Positions 42,150 to 52,814 are shown, counted from the stretch's first letter. The stretch: DNA of 64,000 nt from an uncultured Lachnospiraceae bacterium (GCA_947173945.1 CAMWGV010000004.1:1-64000), one strand, 5' to 3'. Program-made: numbers and translations. The notes: generated by a model from the sequence alone, not told the origin.

Positions 42150-45100
42150 TTATTTCAACAGAGAAAAGAAATCGTACTGGTTTGTTTCCGGCAAATCATT
42201 TAGTATTCCAAGCTCCTTCATATCATCAATGATGGTTTTTGACACCTTTCCCCTTGTCCGGATATCCTCCAGTGATGTAAACGTTCCATTTTTCGCTGCT
42301 GCCTGAAGGTCTGCTGCTGCCTTTTCACCCATTCCCTGCAATGACGCAAAACTTGGCATGATTTTTCCGTCAATAATCTGAAATCTGTCAGCCTCTGCTC
42401 TGTAGATATCGATTGGCATAAATTCAATGCCTCTTGCGTACATTTCCTGTACAATCTTCATATCACGAAGAGTAGCCTGTTCCTTTGCGGTCTGGGCATT
42501 CTTGTCTATCTTTTGCAGTTCCTTCATACATTCCTCTAAATGCTCTCTGCCGAGGCACATACTTTTATAGTCAAAGGCAGATGCCCTTATACTGAAAAAT
42601 GCCGTGTAATATGCAAGAGGATGGTTAACCTTATACCATGCTATTCTCCATGCCATCATTACATACGCTGCAGCATGAGCTTTCGGGAACATATACTTTA
42701 TTTTTTTACATGACCATATGTACCATTCAGGCACATCATGTGCCAGCATTTCCTCTTCCCACTCAGGCTTTAAGCCCTTGCCCTTTCTCACGCTTTCCAT
42801 AATTGTGAATGCTTTTCCTGACTCCATACCCATATGTATCAGATATATCATGATATCGTCACGGGTACATATGGCTGATGACAACTCACAGGTACCCTCC
42901 GAAATAAGTGTCTGTGCATTTCCCAGCCACACATCTGTACCATGGGAAAGCCCTGCAATACGCACCAGATCCGAAAATGATTTTGGATTTGTGTCTATAA
43001 GCATCTGCATTGCAAACTCTGTACCAAACTCCGGTATTCCAAGAGAACCAAGCTTTGTTCCTCCTATCATATCAGGCGTTATATTAAGTGCTTCCGTATT
43101 ATGAAAAAGTGACATTACTTTTGCATCATCAAGAGGTATATCCTTTGCGTTTGTACCTGTTAAATCCTCCAGACGCCTTATCATGGTAGGATCGTCGTGT
43201 CCGAGTATATCAAGCTTTAAAAGGTTATGGTCAATAGAATGATACTCAAAATGGGTAGTGATTATATCTGTCGTCATATCATTTGCAGGCTTTTGTATCG
43301 GGGTAAAGGAATATATCTCTTCATGCCTTGGCAGAACTATCATTCCTCCCGGATGCTGTCCTGTTGTCCGTTTAACACCTGTACATCCTACAGCAAGCCG
43401 CTCCATTTCACAGCGTCTTTTTTCCTCACCCTTATCCTTGAAATAATTATAAACATATCCAAATGCTGTCTTTTCTGCCATCGTGCCGATTGTTCCTGCA
43501 CGAAATGCTTTCCCCTTTCCGAAAAGCTCTTCCGTATAAGCATGTGCATTCGGCTGGTATTCTCCTGAAAAGTTAAGGTCAATATCCGGCTCCTTGTCTC
43601 CCTTAAATCCGAGAAACGTCTCAAATGGTATGTCATGTCCTTCCTTTTTCATATTTGTCCCACATTTTGGGCATGCCTTATCAGGCATGTCACAGCCGGA
43701 ACGTCCGCTGTATTGTCTCACATCCTCAGAATCAAAATCAGTATAATAACAATTCGGACATATATAGTGGGCAGGAAGTGGATTTACCTCTGTAATTCCC
43801 GCCATTGTTGCAACAAATGATGACCCTACCGAACCTCTTGAGCCTACCAGGTATCCATCATCATTCGAGCGCCACACCAGCTTCTGGGCTATGATATACA
43901 TAACCGCAAATCCATTTGTTATAATGGAGTTTAACTCCCTCTCCAGCCTTTCGACTACTATGTCAGGAAGATTCGGGCCATAAATTTCATGTGCCTTGTC
44001 ATAACATATCGTCTTTAACGTTTCATCCGAATTTTCAATAATCGGAGGCTGTTTATCCGGTCTTACAGGTGATATTTTTTCAATCATGTCAGCTATTTTA
44101 TTTGTGTTTGTAATAACAACCTCTTTTGCGAGATCACTGCCCAGGTACCGGAATTCCTCAAGCATTTCCTCAGTCGTTCTGTAATAAAGGGGTGGCTGTC
44201 TGTCAGCATCGGCAAAGCCCTTTCCCGCCATAATAATTCTTCTGTATATCTCATCCTCGGGATCAAGGAAATGAACATCACAGGTTGCAACTACAGGCTT
44301 GTTAAACTGATGTCCAAGCTCAACAATTCTCCTGTTTACATCCTCCAGATCTTCAACTGTTTTTACCGGAGCACTTTCCTTGTCCAGTAAAAACATATTG
44401 TTACCCGTAGGCTGTATTTCATAATAATCATAGAAATTTGCAAGCCTTGTTATTTCATCCTCACTCTCATTGTAGAGCATAGCCTTGTAAAGCTCTCCAG
44501 CCTCACATGCGGAGCCGATTATCAGTCCCTCTCTGTATTTGTTTATAAGGCTCTTAGGTATCCTCGGACGTCTTGCAAAATAATTGATGTGTGACTCCGA
44601 TATAAGCCTGTAGAGATTCACCCTTCCAATCTCATTTTTCACGAGAATAATTCCATGATACGTTTTTGCCTTTTTTACTGCATCTGCTGATGTATGGCTC
44701 ATAGTATTAAGTCCGGCTATTGTATTGATGTTTCTCTCATAAAGCATTTTCAGCATTTTTACAAATATCTCTGCTGTGGCACGTGCATCATCACATGCTC
44801 TGTGATGATTTAAAAGTGAAACGTTAAACTGCTTACACAGTCTGTCCAAAGTGTATTTTCCAAGTTCCGGAATGAGAATATGGGCAAGTGTCATTGTATC
44901 CATAATCGTATTGTCAAAAGTGAGCCCCTGCCTTTTTGCAAACTCCTTAATAAAGCCTGTATCAAAGGAAGCATTATGTGCAACAACCACAGCATCCCCT
45001 ACATAATCGAGAAATTCCGGAAGAATCTGCTCTATTGGCGGTGCATCCATAACCATATTGTCATTTATGGATGTAAGCTTTGTTATATTATACGGTATCG

Positions 45101-46613
45101 GTATCTCAGGATTTACAAAGCGGGAATATGTATCACAGATCTTTCCATTTTTTACCCTGACTGCCCCTATTTCAATTATTTTATTAAACCTTGGACTAAG
45201 ACCCGTTGTCTCTATATCAAAAACAACATATTCCGTATCAATATCCTGTCCCTTATCATTGATTACCAAGTCCTTTAAATCATCGACAAAATATCCCTCT
45301 ACGCCATATATTATTTTAAAATCTTCATCCTTATCCACCATATGGTTAGCAATAGGAAACGCCTGCACAACACCATGATCGGTTATAGCCATAGCCTTGT
45401 GTCCCCATTCCTTTGCTCTCTTTATAACCTTTCCGATATCGACAACACTGTCCATTTCACTCATAACAGTATGAAGATGCAGTTCCACCCTTTTCTCAAT
45501 AGAGGTATCAACACGCTTTTCCCTAAAATCATTTGCATGCTTAATTCCTGCTATGGAAGATACAGCTACCTCTTTTGTATATGAGTCATATAGCGGAACA
45601 CCTTTTATAATATAAAAGCTTCCCTTTTTAAGCTCCTCCAGCAAAGGTTCTCTGTCCTCCGGTGCAGCAAAAACCTTAAAGGCAATCGTATCCGTAAAAT
45701 CAGTAATATGTCCGTTTATTAAAAACTTACCGCTTTTAAGCTCCCTGTCCTCCAGAAAAACAACCTGTCCATGTATACATACGGTACCAACTCCATCGTA
45801 CAATTCATTGATTTGTACGATATCGCCCTCACAATTTCTGCCGTAAAATACATCCGGATCTGATCCGCTTTTGCTTTTTTCGTATTTCTTTTCATATGTC
45901 TTCTCATTGGTTTTTTGTGGCTTTGGCGAAGCCTTTGCCACGGACTTTGGAGCAGCTTCTACATTTGTTTTATCCGATTCAATTGTTTTGTCTGTTTCAT
46001 TCTTTTCTTCCTTACTGCTCTCATGGTTTTCTTCCTGGACATGAATTTGTATAGCCGCAAGCTCCTGTCTTAACCGTTCCTCATTTGCTGCCCGGAGACT
46101 TACCTTTTGCTCCTCCGTATAATCAAAGCCTACCATGACATCCATGTTAAATCTGTTCTTATATGTAGTCTCAAGATATTCCTTTATATATGCCGAATGG
46201 CTTCTTGATAAATTGCTGTCCTCCAATGCAAGCGTAAGTATATTCCCGTTATAATACCACTCTGCTTTGTTTAACAGCCTGAAATCAACGTAGCTTACCT
46301 GCTTTATTTCCTCCAAAAAGCTGTCCTTATATATATTTGTAAGCTGCATAAGATTATACTGCTTCGACAGCTCATAACGGTCCTCTATGATACAGCTTTT
46401 TTCCGAACCGCCAAAAATAAATTCAGAAACTGCAGCTTCAGCCCTGTATATTAATTCCTTGGCAATAAGATTCTTACTAACTAAAGAGATAACCATTTTT
46501 CTCTTTGATTTGAACATGGTTATCTTCTTTACTTCAGTCTCACTGATTATATCTTTTATTTTATTATCCAGCTTTAAATCCGGAAATACGTCCTTAAAAA
46601 GCTTTCTATCCAT
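42150..46613 (-). CDS. polC: DNA polymerase III alpha subunit, PolC type
   Basis: This 1487-aa replicative polymerase of low-GC Gram-positives contains, in order, N-terminal domains, an OB fold (about 250-350), a PHP domain (ELHLHTVMSEMDSVVDIGKV, about 375), an inserted DEDDh proofreading exonuclease (VVFDIETTGLSPRFNKIIEI, about 460; HRACDDARATAEIF), and the C-family polymerase core with GSRGSVGSSFVATMAGITEV, a zinc-binding CPNC...CPKC segment, and PDIDLNFSGEYQ with catalytic Asp residues. Length is normal for PolC. The ATG at 46613 lies 5 nt after the ispG stop, with GGGG about 9 nt upstream. It is the last gene of the pyrH-polC operon. Confidence 0.97.
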   Translation of the reverse strand: MDRKLFKDVFPDLKLDNKIKDIISETEVKKITMFKSKRKMVISLVSKNLIAKELIYRAEAAVSEFIFGGSEKSCIIEDRYELSKQYNLMQLTNIYKDSFLEEIKQVSYVDFRLLNKAEWYYNGNILTLALEDSNLSRSHSAYIKEYLETTYKNRFNMDVMVGFDYTEEQKVSLRAANEERLRQELAAIQIHVQEENHESSKEEKNETDKTIESDKTNVEAAPKSVAKASPKPQKTNEKTYEKKYEKSKSGSDPDVFYGRNCEGDIVQINELYDGVGTVCIHGQVVFLEDRELKSGKFLINGHITDFTDTIAFKVFAAPEDREPLLEELKKGSFYIIKGVPLYDSYTKEVAVSSIAGIKHANDFREKRVDTSIEKRVELHLHTVMSEMDSVVDIGKVIKRAKEWGHKAMAITDHGVVQAFPIANHMVDKDEDFKIIYGVEGYFVDDLKDLVINDKGQDIDTEYVVFDIETTGLSPRFNKIIEIGAVRVKNGKICDTYSRFVNPEIPIPYNITKLTSINDNMVMDAPPIEQILPEFLDYVGDAVVVAHNASFDTGFIKEFAKRQGLTFDNTIMDTMTLAHILIPELGKYTLDRLCKQFNVSLLNHHRACDDARATAEIFVKMLKMLYERNINTIAGLNTMSHTSADAVKKAKTYHGIILVKNEIGRVNLYRLISESHINYFARRPRIPKSLINKYREGLIIGSACEAGELYKAMLYNESEDEITRLANFYDYYEIQPTGNNMFLLDKESAPVKTVEDLEDVNRRIVELGHQFNKPVVATCDVHFLDPEDEIYRRIIMAGKGFADADRQPPLYYRTTEEMLEEFRYLGSDLAKEVVITNTNKIADMIEKISPVRPDKQPPIIENSDETLKTICYDKAHEIYGPNLPDIVVERLERELNSIITNGFAVMYIIAQKLVWRSNDDGYLVGSRGSVGSSFVATMAGITEVNPLPAHYICPNCYYTDFDSEDVRQYSGRSGCDMPDKACPKCGTNMKKEGHDIPFETFLGFKGDKEPDIDLNFSGEYQPNAHAYTEELFGKGKAFRAGTIGTMAEKTAFGYVYNYFKDKGEEKRRCEMERLAVGCTGVKRTTGQHPGGMIVLPRHEEIYSFTPIQKPANDMTTDIITTHFEYHSIDHNLLKLDILGHDDPTMIRRLEDLTGTNAKDIPLDDAKVMSLFHNTEALNITPDMIGGTKLGSLGIPEFGTEFAMQMLIDTNPKSFSDLVRIAGLSHGTDVWLGNAQTLISEGTCELSSAICTRDDIMIYLIHMGMESGKAFTIMESVRKGKGLKPEWEEEMLAHDVPEWYIWSCKKIKYMFPKAHAAAYVMMAWRIAWYKVNHPLAYYTAFFSIRASAFDYKSMCLGREHLEECMKELQKIDKNAQTAKEQATLRDMKIVQEMYARGIEFMPIDIYRAEADRFQIIDGKIMPSFASLQGMGEKAAADLQAAAKNGTFTSLEDIRTRGKVSKTIIDDMKELGILNDLPETNQYDFFSLLK

Positions 46614-46618
46614 AAATA

Positions 46619-47683
46619 TTAACCCCAATTATCCAATTCGTATTTCAAAGCGCCAAGCAGTTCGTCCTGTGGCAGCTTCTTGACAATTTCTCCATACTTA
46701 AAAAGCAATCCTTCCCCTTCTCCGCCTGCGATTCCAAGCTCTGCCTCCTTAGCCTCACCCGGTCCATTTACTGCGCATCCCATAACTGCCACTTTAATGT
46801 TCAGATGGTCGTACTCCTGAATCATTTTTTCCACCTGTCCTGCAAGACCTATAAGATCTATTTTGGTTCTTCCACATGTCGGACACGAAACAAGCTCTAT
46901 TCCATCATTCCTGAGCTTGAGTGTTCTGAGAATCGTTTTTGCTGAAATAATCTCATCAACCGGATTGCTTGTAAGCGATACTCTTATCGTATCACCAATT
47001 CCCTGTCCCAAAATAAGGCCAAGGCCAACCGCTGACTTTATATTTCCCCTGTATAAGGTTCCTGCCTCTGTTATACCTACATGCAATGGATAATTTGTAT
47101 GCCCGGCAATCAGCTCATGCGCATGTACACACATCATAACATCGGATGACTTAATGCTTATAACAATATTGTCATATCCACATTTTTCAATCATTGATAC
47201 CTTGTCAAGTGCGCTCTCCACTATCCCCTCAGCAGTAACCCCGCCATATTTTTCTACAAGCTGTTTTTCAAGTGAGCCTGAATTTACGCCTACCCTAATA
47301 GGTATACTGCGGGCCTTTGCAGCAGCTACAACCTGTTTCAGGTTATCCTCACCACCTATATTCCCCGGATTAATTCTTATTTTGTCAGCACCATGCTCGA
47401 TTGCGGCAATTGCCAGCCTGTAATCAAAATGTATATCTGCCACGATAGGTATATGAATTCTTTCCTTTATTTTGTCAAATGCACATGCTGCCTCCATAGT
47501 ATTTGCAGTGGAGCGTACAATCTGACATCCGGCAGCCTCCAAATCCAGTATCTGCTTTACCGTTGCGTCCACATCCGCTGTATCCGTATTTGTCATTGAC
47601 TGGATAGCAACTGCATTTCCACCACCAATGTCAACGGTTCCTATAGACACAATTCTTGTCGTTTCTCTATGGTTTCTTTTCAT
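46619..47683 (-). CDS. ispG: 4-hydroxy-3-methylbut-2-enyl diphosphate synthase IspG
   Basis: This 354-aa iron-sulfur enzyme converts MEcPP to HMBPP in the MEP isoprenoid pathway. It shows the TIM-barrel start (GGGNAVAIQSMTNTDTADVD), PIVADIHFDYRLA, KIRINPGNIG, and the cluster ligands SCPTCGRTKIDL and VMGCAVNGPGEAKEAELGIA. The ATG at 47683 has GAGG 7 nt upstream; an in-frame start six codons earlier is less likely. Together with dxr in the same operon it shows use of the MEP route. Confidence 0.96.
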   Translation of the reverse strand: MKRNHRETTRIVSIGTVDIGGGNAVAIQSMTNTDTADVDATVKQILDLEAAGCQIVRSTANTMEAACAFDKIKERIHIPIVADIHFDYRLAIAAIEHGADKIRINPGNIGGEDNLKQVVAAAKARSIPIRVGVNSGSLEKQLVEKYGGVTAEGIVESALDKVSMIEKCGYDNIVISIKSSDVMMCVHAHELIAGHTNYPLHVGITEAGTLYRGNIKSAVGLGLILGQGIGDTIRVSLTSNPVDEIISAKTILRTLKLRNDGIELVSCPTCGRTKIDLIGLAGQVEKMIQEYDHLNIKVAVMGCAVNGPGEAKEAELGIAGGEGEGLLFKYGEIVKKLPQDELLGALKYELDNWG

Positions 47684-47738
47684 TCCTATACCTCTTTTCA
47701 TCCGGCAGTACCGATATACTTCCTCTTATACAGTTACC

Positions 47739-48791
47739 TTAAAAAAACACATTCCTTATGTCATTAAAAAATACCAGTACCATAATACCTATAAGAACTA
47801 CAAAGCCTACAAGGTTTACGATTGCTTCCTTTTCCTCCGGTATCTTTTTTCTCCGCACGGCCTCAACAAGAAGGAATAAAAATCTTCCACCATCTAGAGC
47901 AGGTATCGGAAGTAAGTTCATAATTCCCAAATTTACGGACAGGAGTATGCACCAGTTAATCATGTTAAGCAGTACATTTATAACAGCTTCCTTCGTTGAG
48001 CTACTCTCCTCCTTAACCTCCTCAATAATGTCATTCATCTGACCACCTACACCTACAGGTCCCATTACATCATTTCCTTTGACCCTTCCGGTAAATATCA
48101 TCTTAAGGCTTGTTATTGTTGCCTTAACCCAGTATCTTAGTTCATAGGTCGCATATTTTAAGTCCATTGCGATTCCGTCAGATGCTACATATCCGCCATT
48201 TACTCCGAGCTTATACTCTCCCTTTTCATCAGCAATAGGTGTGACAACAACCTCATAGGTTTCATTGTTTTTGCCCTGCATAAGAAGTGTTACGTCAGCC
48301 TTAGGGTCATCAATTTGTCTCGACAAAAGCAGCTCCCTATAGTTGTATATTGTCTTTCCGTTCAACTCCAGTATAGTGTCTCCCTGCTTTATCCCTGCAA
48401 GTTCTGCTGCTCCACCTTCCTGAACCTCAAAAATCACAGCCGGATCACATCCGGTAAAATGTATCAGTATAATAGAGAACAAAAATGCAAGAATAAAATT
48501 GAAAAACGGTCCTGCAAGTACAACAAGCATTCTCGCCCATACAGGCTTGTTACCAAACGCATTTTCATCATCGCTCTCACTGTCCTCCCCTACCATAAGG
48601 CAGTAGCCTCCTATTGGTAGTATTCTCAAAGAATATTTTGTATCTTTCTTGGTAGTCGAGAAAATAGCAGGTCCCATACCAATTGAAAATTCAGCAACAG
48701 CTATTTTATTGAGCTTGGCAAATATGAAATGTCCAAGCTCATGGATGAATACAATCACGCCAAATACTAAAACAATTAATAAAATGTTCAT
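47739..48791 (-). CDS. rseP: site-2 zinc metalloprotease RseP/RasP
   Basis: This 350-aa intramembrane protease has HELGHFIFAKLNKI (zinc motif, about residue 18), a PDZ domain (about 115-190, GGAAELAGIKQGDTILELNG) and NLLPIPALDGGRFLF, where the second metal-binding Asp lies. RasP-type proteases cleave anti-sigma factors, signal-peptide remnants and division proteins. It lies between dxr and ispG in the conserved operon, with AGGAG before the ATG. Confidence 0.95.
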   Translation of the reverse strand: MNILLIVLVFGVIVFIHELGHFIFAKLNKIAVAEFSIGMGPAIFSTTKKDTKYSLRILPIGGYCLMVGEDSESDDENAFGNKPVWARMLVVLAGPFFNFILAFLFSIILIHFTGCDPAVIFEVQEGGAAELAGIKQGDTILELNGKTIYNYRELLLSRQIDDPKADVTLLMQGKNNETYEVVVTPIADEKGEYKLGVNGGYVASDGIAMDLKYATYELRYWVKATITSLKMIFTGRVKGNDVMGPVGVGGQMNDIIEEVKEESSSTKEAVINVLLNMINWCILLSVNLGIMNLLPIPALDGGRFLFLLVEAVRRKKIPEEKEAIVNLVGFVVLIGIMVLVFFNDIRNVFF

Positions 48792-48792
48792 A

Positions 48793-49947
48793 CTATCTCC
48801 TTAAAATCTGATTTATATATTCATACACATTGTTTTCCGTATCAAATATGTTAGAAAGTGATGGATTTTCTATAACCTTATGTTCTCTCATACATGCATC
48901 AATTATATTGTATATATCCGTAAATTTTATTCTTCCCTCTAAGAAAAGGGCAACTGCTCTCTCATTTGCTGCATTAAAAACCGTCGGCATGGAACCTCCC
49001 GCCTCTAAAGCATTATATGCAAAGTCCAATCCTTTAAATGTCTCCCTGTCAGGTTTATCTATTATTATTTCTGACAACTTTTTAAAATCAAGCCTGTCTC
49101 CTGCAAGATAACGTCTCTCCGGATAAAAAAGTGCATATTGTATCGGCAGCTTCATATCAGGTGTTCCGAGCTGTGCCTTTATGGAGCCATCCTCAAATTC
49201 AACCATAGAATGAATAATACTCTGTGGCTGTACAACAACCTCGATATTTTCAGGCGTCACGTCAAAAAGCCATCTCGCTTCAATAACCTCCAGCCCTTTG
49301 TTTACAAGAGTAGCCGAATCTATTGTTATTTTTTTTCCCATCGCCCAGTTTGGATGCTTTAATGCATCATCAACCGTAACGTTCTCAAGATACGAGCTAT
49401 CCTTCCCTCTGAAAGGTCCACCGGATGCGGTTATTAACAGTCTGCTTATTTTATTGCCCACACCGATTTCTCCATGTATGCACTGGAATATAGCAGAGTG
49501 CTCACTGTCAACCGGCAAAATTTTTACTCCATGCTCCTTTGCGAGAGGCATAATAATATGTCCTGCTGTCACAAGCGTTTCCTTATTGGCAAGTGCTATA
49601 TCTTTCCCTGCCTTTATTGCTTCAACTGTGGGTCTTATTCCTATCATTCCCACGATTGCCGTAACAAGTATGTCTGAAGCTGACATAGCAGCTATTTCAA
49701 TCAGTCCATCCATACCGGAAACTACCCGTATATTAAATTCAGACAAGGCTTGTCTTAGGTTCCTCGCCTTGTCCTCACTCCAGATTCCAATTATATCAGG
49801 CTTAAACTCTCTAGCCTGTTTTTCAAGAAGCTCCACATTTGCCCCTGCTGCAAGTGCAACAACCCTAAGGTCTTTATTTGCCCTCACTATATCAAGAGTC
49901 TGCGTTCCTATGGATCCTGTAGAGCCTATAATAGCTATATTTTTCAT
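48793..49947 (-). CDS. dxr: 1-deoxy-D-xylulose 5-phosphate reductoisomerase
   Basis: This 384-aa enzyme converts DXP to MEP with NADPH. It has the nucleotide-binding start IAIIGSTGSIGTQTLDIVRA, ALANKETLVTAG, the metal-binding LPVDSEHSAIFQ, and the substrate-binding ITASGGPFRG and HPNWAMGKKITIDSATLVNK regions. Length is normal. Only 1 nt separates it from rseP. Confidence 0.97.
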   Translation of the reverse strand: MKNIAIIGSTGSIGTQTLDIVRANKDLRVVALAAGANVELLEKQAREFKPDIIGIWSEDKARNLRQALSEFNIRVVSGMDGLIEIAAMSASDILVTAIVGMIGIRPTVEAIKAGKDIALANKETLVTAGHIIMPLAKEHGVKILPVDSEHSAIFQCIHGEIGVGNKISRLLITASGGPFRGKDSSYLENVTVDDALKHPNWAMGKKITIDSATLVNKGLEVIEARWLFDVTPENIEVVVQPQSIIHSMVEFEDGSIKAQLGTPDMKLPIQYALFYPERRYLAGDRLDFKKLSEIIIDKPDRETFKGLDFAYNALEAGGSMPTVFNAANERAVALFLEGRIKFTDIYNIIDACMREHKVIENPSLSNIFDTENNVYEYINQILRR

Positions 49948-49973
49948 TTTCGCCTCACGTTAAATCAAGAATA

Positions 49974-50786
49974 CTATGCAAAATAAGGTATCAGATAATA
50001 AAGCCCGTAATAAATAACAGGTGCCGTAAATATCATACTGTCAAATCGGTCAAGTATACCTCCATGTCCCGGAATCAGCTTTCCATAGTCCTTAATATCA
50101 TTATTTCTTTTTATTGCAGAAGCAGTTAAATCACCGACAACCGCCATTCCTGCTCCAAGCACACACACAATTGCAAAAATAAGTGGACAATTGTTTATAT
50201 CATACACCTTTGCATTAAAAAAAATTCCGTAGCATGCACCTACTAAAGCAGCGCCGAAAAGGCCTCCAATCAAGCCCTCCACACTTTTTTTGGGGCTAAG
50301 CTTCGGTGTCATTTTATGTTTTCCAAGCTTAACACCTACGCAGTATGCACATGTATCATTAATCCATGAACAGATAAAAATCAGTACAACAAATGCACCT
50401 CCATATTTTATCTCTCTTATCTGGTACACATAGGAAAGCATTACAGATACATAAAAGAAGGATACAAATGTTACCATTGCATCACTATCCTTAAATTTAG
50501 GATATGTCACAACATAAACCGTCAGAATCGCGAGCAGATATAAAACCATCAGCAGCAAAATATATTCACTCTTACTAAAACAAATAAGTGCATAATACGC
50601 TACCGTAAATATATATGCAAGTAATCCCATTGCAGACCTATGTAGCTTATATACCCTGAGCAGCTCCATTGCTCCTCCAACTGACAGTAAAAGCATGGTA
50701 GCACCGGTCAGGTAACCGCCTACATATAAAATTGCAATAGCCAGCACAACAAGAACTGCACCGCTTATAAACCTCGTTTTAAACAT
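49974..50786 (-). CDS. cdsA: phosphatidate cytidylyltransferase CdsA
   Basis: This 270-aa polytopic enzyme makes CDP-diacylglycerol for phospholipid synthesis. The C-terminal signature SAIKRNNDIKDYGKLIPGHG followed by GILDRFDS is present, as is SPKKSVEGLIGG. Eight or so hydrophobic segments are visible. The start overlaps the end of uppS (TAAATG). Confidence 0.95.
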   Translation of the reverse strand: MFKTRFISGAVLVVLAIAILYVGGYLTGATMLLLSVGGAMELLRVYKLHRSAMGLLAYIFTVAYYALICFSKSEYILLLMVLYLLAILTVYVVTYPKFKDSDAMVTFVSFFYVSVMLSYVYQIREIKYGGAFVVLIFICSWINDTCAYCVGVKLGKHKMTPKLSPKKSVEGLIGGLFGAALVGACYGIFFNAKVYDINNCPLIFAIVCVLGAGMAVVGDLTASAIKRNNDIKDYGKLIPGHGGILDRFDSMIFTAPVIYYGLYYLIPYFA

Positions 50787-51515
50787 TTACTTTACCCCAC
50801 CATACCTTCTGTCTCTTCCATTGTAATATCTTATTGCTTTCTTTAATTCTCCAATATCGAAATCCGGCCACAGTGTATCAGTAAAATAGAACTCCGTATA
50901 TGCAAGCTGCCATATAAGATAGTTTGATAATCTGAGTTCTCCGCTTGTTCTTATAAGTAAATCCGGATCCGGCATATCCCATGTGTCAAGATAAGAACTG
51001 ATGAGCTTTTCGTCTATATCATCCGGTGATACTAAACCCTTACACCCGTCCGACACAATTCTTTTCACAGCTCTCCTTATCTCATCCCTGCCACCATAAT
51101 TGAGGGCAATTGTAAAATTGAGACCATCGTAGCAGGCTGTCTTTTTCTCAAGCTCATCGATGGACAGTACAATGTCTTCGTCAAGAACAGTTTTATCTCC
51201 TATAATCCTGACTCTCATATTATTTTTGGATGCACGCTCAATACAATCCTTCAGATAGCTCCTAAGCAGGTTCATTATCCCTGTTACCTCCTCTACGGAC
51301 CGCTTCCAGTTTTCCGTAGAAAATGCATAAACAGTAAGATATTTGATTCCAAGATTATGTGCATCCTCACATATTTGCTCAACAACCTTTGCACCTGCCT
51401 TATGCCCCATGTTTCTCGGAAGTAGACGTTTCTTTGCCCATCTTCCGTTACCATCCATAATTATGGCAACATGCTCAGGTATGTTTAATAATTCCCCATC
51501 AATTTCCTTCTTCAA
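50787..51515 (-). CDS. uppS: isoprenyl (undecaprenyl) diphosphate synthase UppS
   Basis: This cis-prenyltransferase (242 aa from this start) makes the C55 carrier for peptidoglycan and surface polymers. Motifs are HVAIIMDGNGRWAKKRLLPR (catalytic Asp, about residue 20), GHKAGAKVVEQ, YAFSTENWKRS and LIRTSGELRLSNYLIWQLAY. Two starts are possible: GTG at 51524, directly after the frr stop and without a ribosome-binding site, or TTG at 51515, with AGGTG 6 nt upstream, which I prefer. Confidence 0.94.
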   Translation of the reverse strand: MKKEIDGELLNIPEHVAIIMDGNGRWAKKRLLPRNMGHKAGAKVVEQICEDAHNLGIKYLTVYAFSTENWKRSVEEVTGIMNLLRSYLKDCIERASKNNMRVRIIGDKTVLDEDIVLSIDELEKKTACYDGLNFTIALNYGGRDEIRRAVKRIVSDGCKGLVSPDDIDEKLISSYLDTWDMPDPDLLIRTSGELRLSNYLIWQLAYTEFYFTDTLWPDFDIGELKKAIRYYNGRDRRYGGVK

Positions 51516-51524
51516 TATAATCAC

Positions 51525-52070
51525 CTACACTGTGAGAATTTCCTTTGATTTGTCCTCAACAGCCTTATCAATCTCAGCAATATATTTGTCGGTGAGTTTT
51601 TGAACCTTATCCTCGTTTGTCTTTAACTCATCCTCTGAAATCTCACTTGCCTTATTCATTTTCTTAAAGGCATCATTTGCATCACGTCTCACGTTACGCA
51701 CTGCAACCTTTGCTGCCTCACCCTTTTTCTTAATATCCTTGACTAAATCCTTTCTTCTATCCTCCGTAAGCTCCGGAAAGTTGATAAGTACATTTTTTCC
51801 ATCGTTATTTGGATTTACTCCCAAATCGGAATTTATGATAGCCTTTTCTATTTCCTTAATCATGCTTGCTTCCCAAGGTGTAATCATAAGGGTACGTGCC
51901 TCAGGTACAGTGACATTTGCCACCCCTTGAATCGGTGTAGGTGAGCCGTAATAATCTACCTTTAACTTATCCAATATATGTGGATTAGCACGTCCTGCTC
52001 TTATTCCTGAATATTCTGATATAAGATTTTCCAGAGTTTTTTCCATTTTACTTTCATATTGAGTTAACAT
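51525..52070 (-). CDS. frr: ribosome recycling factor
   Basis: This 181-aa two-domain factor releases ribosomes after termination together with EF-G. The family pattern is clear in LISEYSGIRAGRANPHILDK, VDYYGSPTPIQGVANV and LTEDRRKDLVKDIKKKGEAA. Length is normal, and AGGAGG precedes the ATG. Confidence 0.96.
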   Translation of the reverse strand: MLTQYESKMEKTLENLISEYSGIRAGRANPHILDKLKVDYYGSPTPIQGVANVTVPEARTLMITPWEASMIKEIEKAIINSDLGVNPNNDGKNVLINFPELTEDRRKDLVKDIKKKGEAAKVAVRNVRRDANDAFKKMNKASEISEDELKTNEDKVQKLTDKYIAEIDKAVEDKSKEILTV

Positions 52071-52096
52071 AACATTCCTCCTGTTTTACATACGTA

Positions 52097-52801
52097 TTAA
52101 TCACACGTTATAAGCGTACCCGAAAATCCTCCGGTAACTGCTTTTATAATACTGTCTTCACCGTCAAGCCCAAAAAGCATCATTGGCATATTATTTTCCA
52201 TTGCAAGAACTGCCGATGCCAAATCTATCACCTTAAGCTTTTTATCAATAATTTCACTTATGTTCATGACGTCATATTTTTTAGCATCAGGATTCAGCTT
52301 AGGATCGCTGTCATAAACACCATCTATAGCCTTCGCAGATAATATTACGTCTGCACAAACCTCGATAGCCATAAGCACGGTTGAGGTATCTGTTGAAAAA
52401 TACGGGTGTCCCGTTCCTCCTGCGAAGAATACTACCTCGCCTGACTCTAAGTATTCGATTGCCTTATCTTTTGAGAAAAGTTCTGTCATACTTCCACATG
52501 CAAAAGGCGTCATAATATGCGTTTTAATACCACAATCCCTTAACATATCCGCTGTGTATATACAGTTCATAACCGTTGCCAGCATACCAATCTGGTCTGC
52601 TTTTACCCTGTCCATGTTGTCACTTGTTCTGCCTCTCCAGAAGTTTCCGCCGCCGATAACGATACTTACCTGTATACCTTTTTCAACGATTTCCTTTATC
52701 TGACGTGCAACCTCCTTTACGGTTGTTTCGTCAAAGCCGGTCTTTTTATCACCTGCCAAAGCCTCTCCTGAAAGCTTCAAAAGTATCCGTTTCATGTCCA
52801 T
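52097..52801 (-). CDS. pyrH: UMP kinase
   Basis: This 234-aa amino-acid-kinase-fold enzyme phosphorylates UMP. It shows RILLKLSGEALAGDKKTGFD, VSIVIGGGNFWRGRTSDNMD, FAGGTGHPYFSTDTS and IDGVYDSDPKLNPDAKKYD. AGGAG lies about 10 nt before the first of two close ATGs (MDMKR). It starts the essential pyrH-frr-uppS segment. Confidence 0.96.
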   Translation of the reverse strand: MDMKRILLKLSGEALAGDKKTGFDETTVKEVARQIKEIVEKGIQVSIVIGGGNFWRGRTSDNMDRVKADQIGMLATVMNCIYTADMLRDCGIKTHIMTPFACGSMTELFSKDKAIEYLESGEVVFFAGGTGHPYFSTDTSTVLMAIEVCADVILSAKAIDGVYDSDPKLNPDAKKYDVMNISEIIDKKLKVIDLASAVLAMENNMPMMLFGLDGEDSIIKAVTGGFSGTLITCD

Positions 52802-52814
52802 ATATTACTATCTC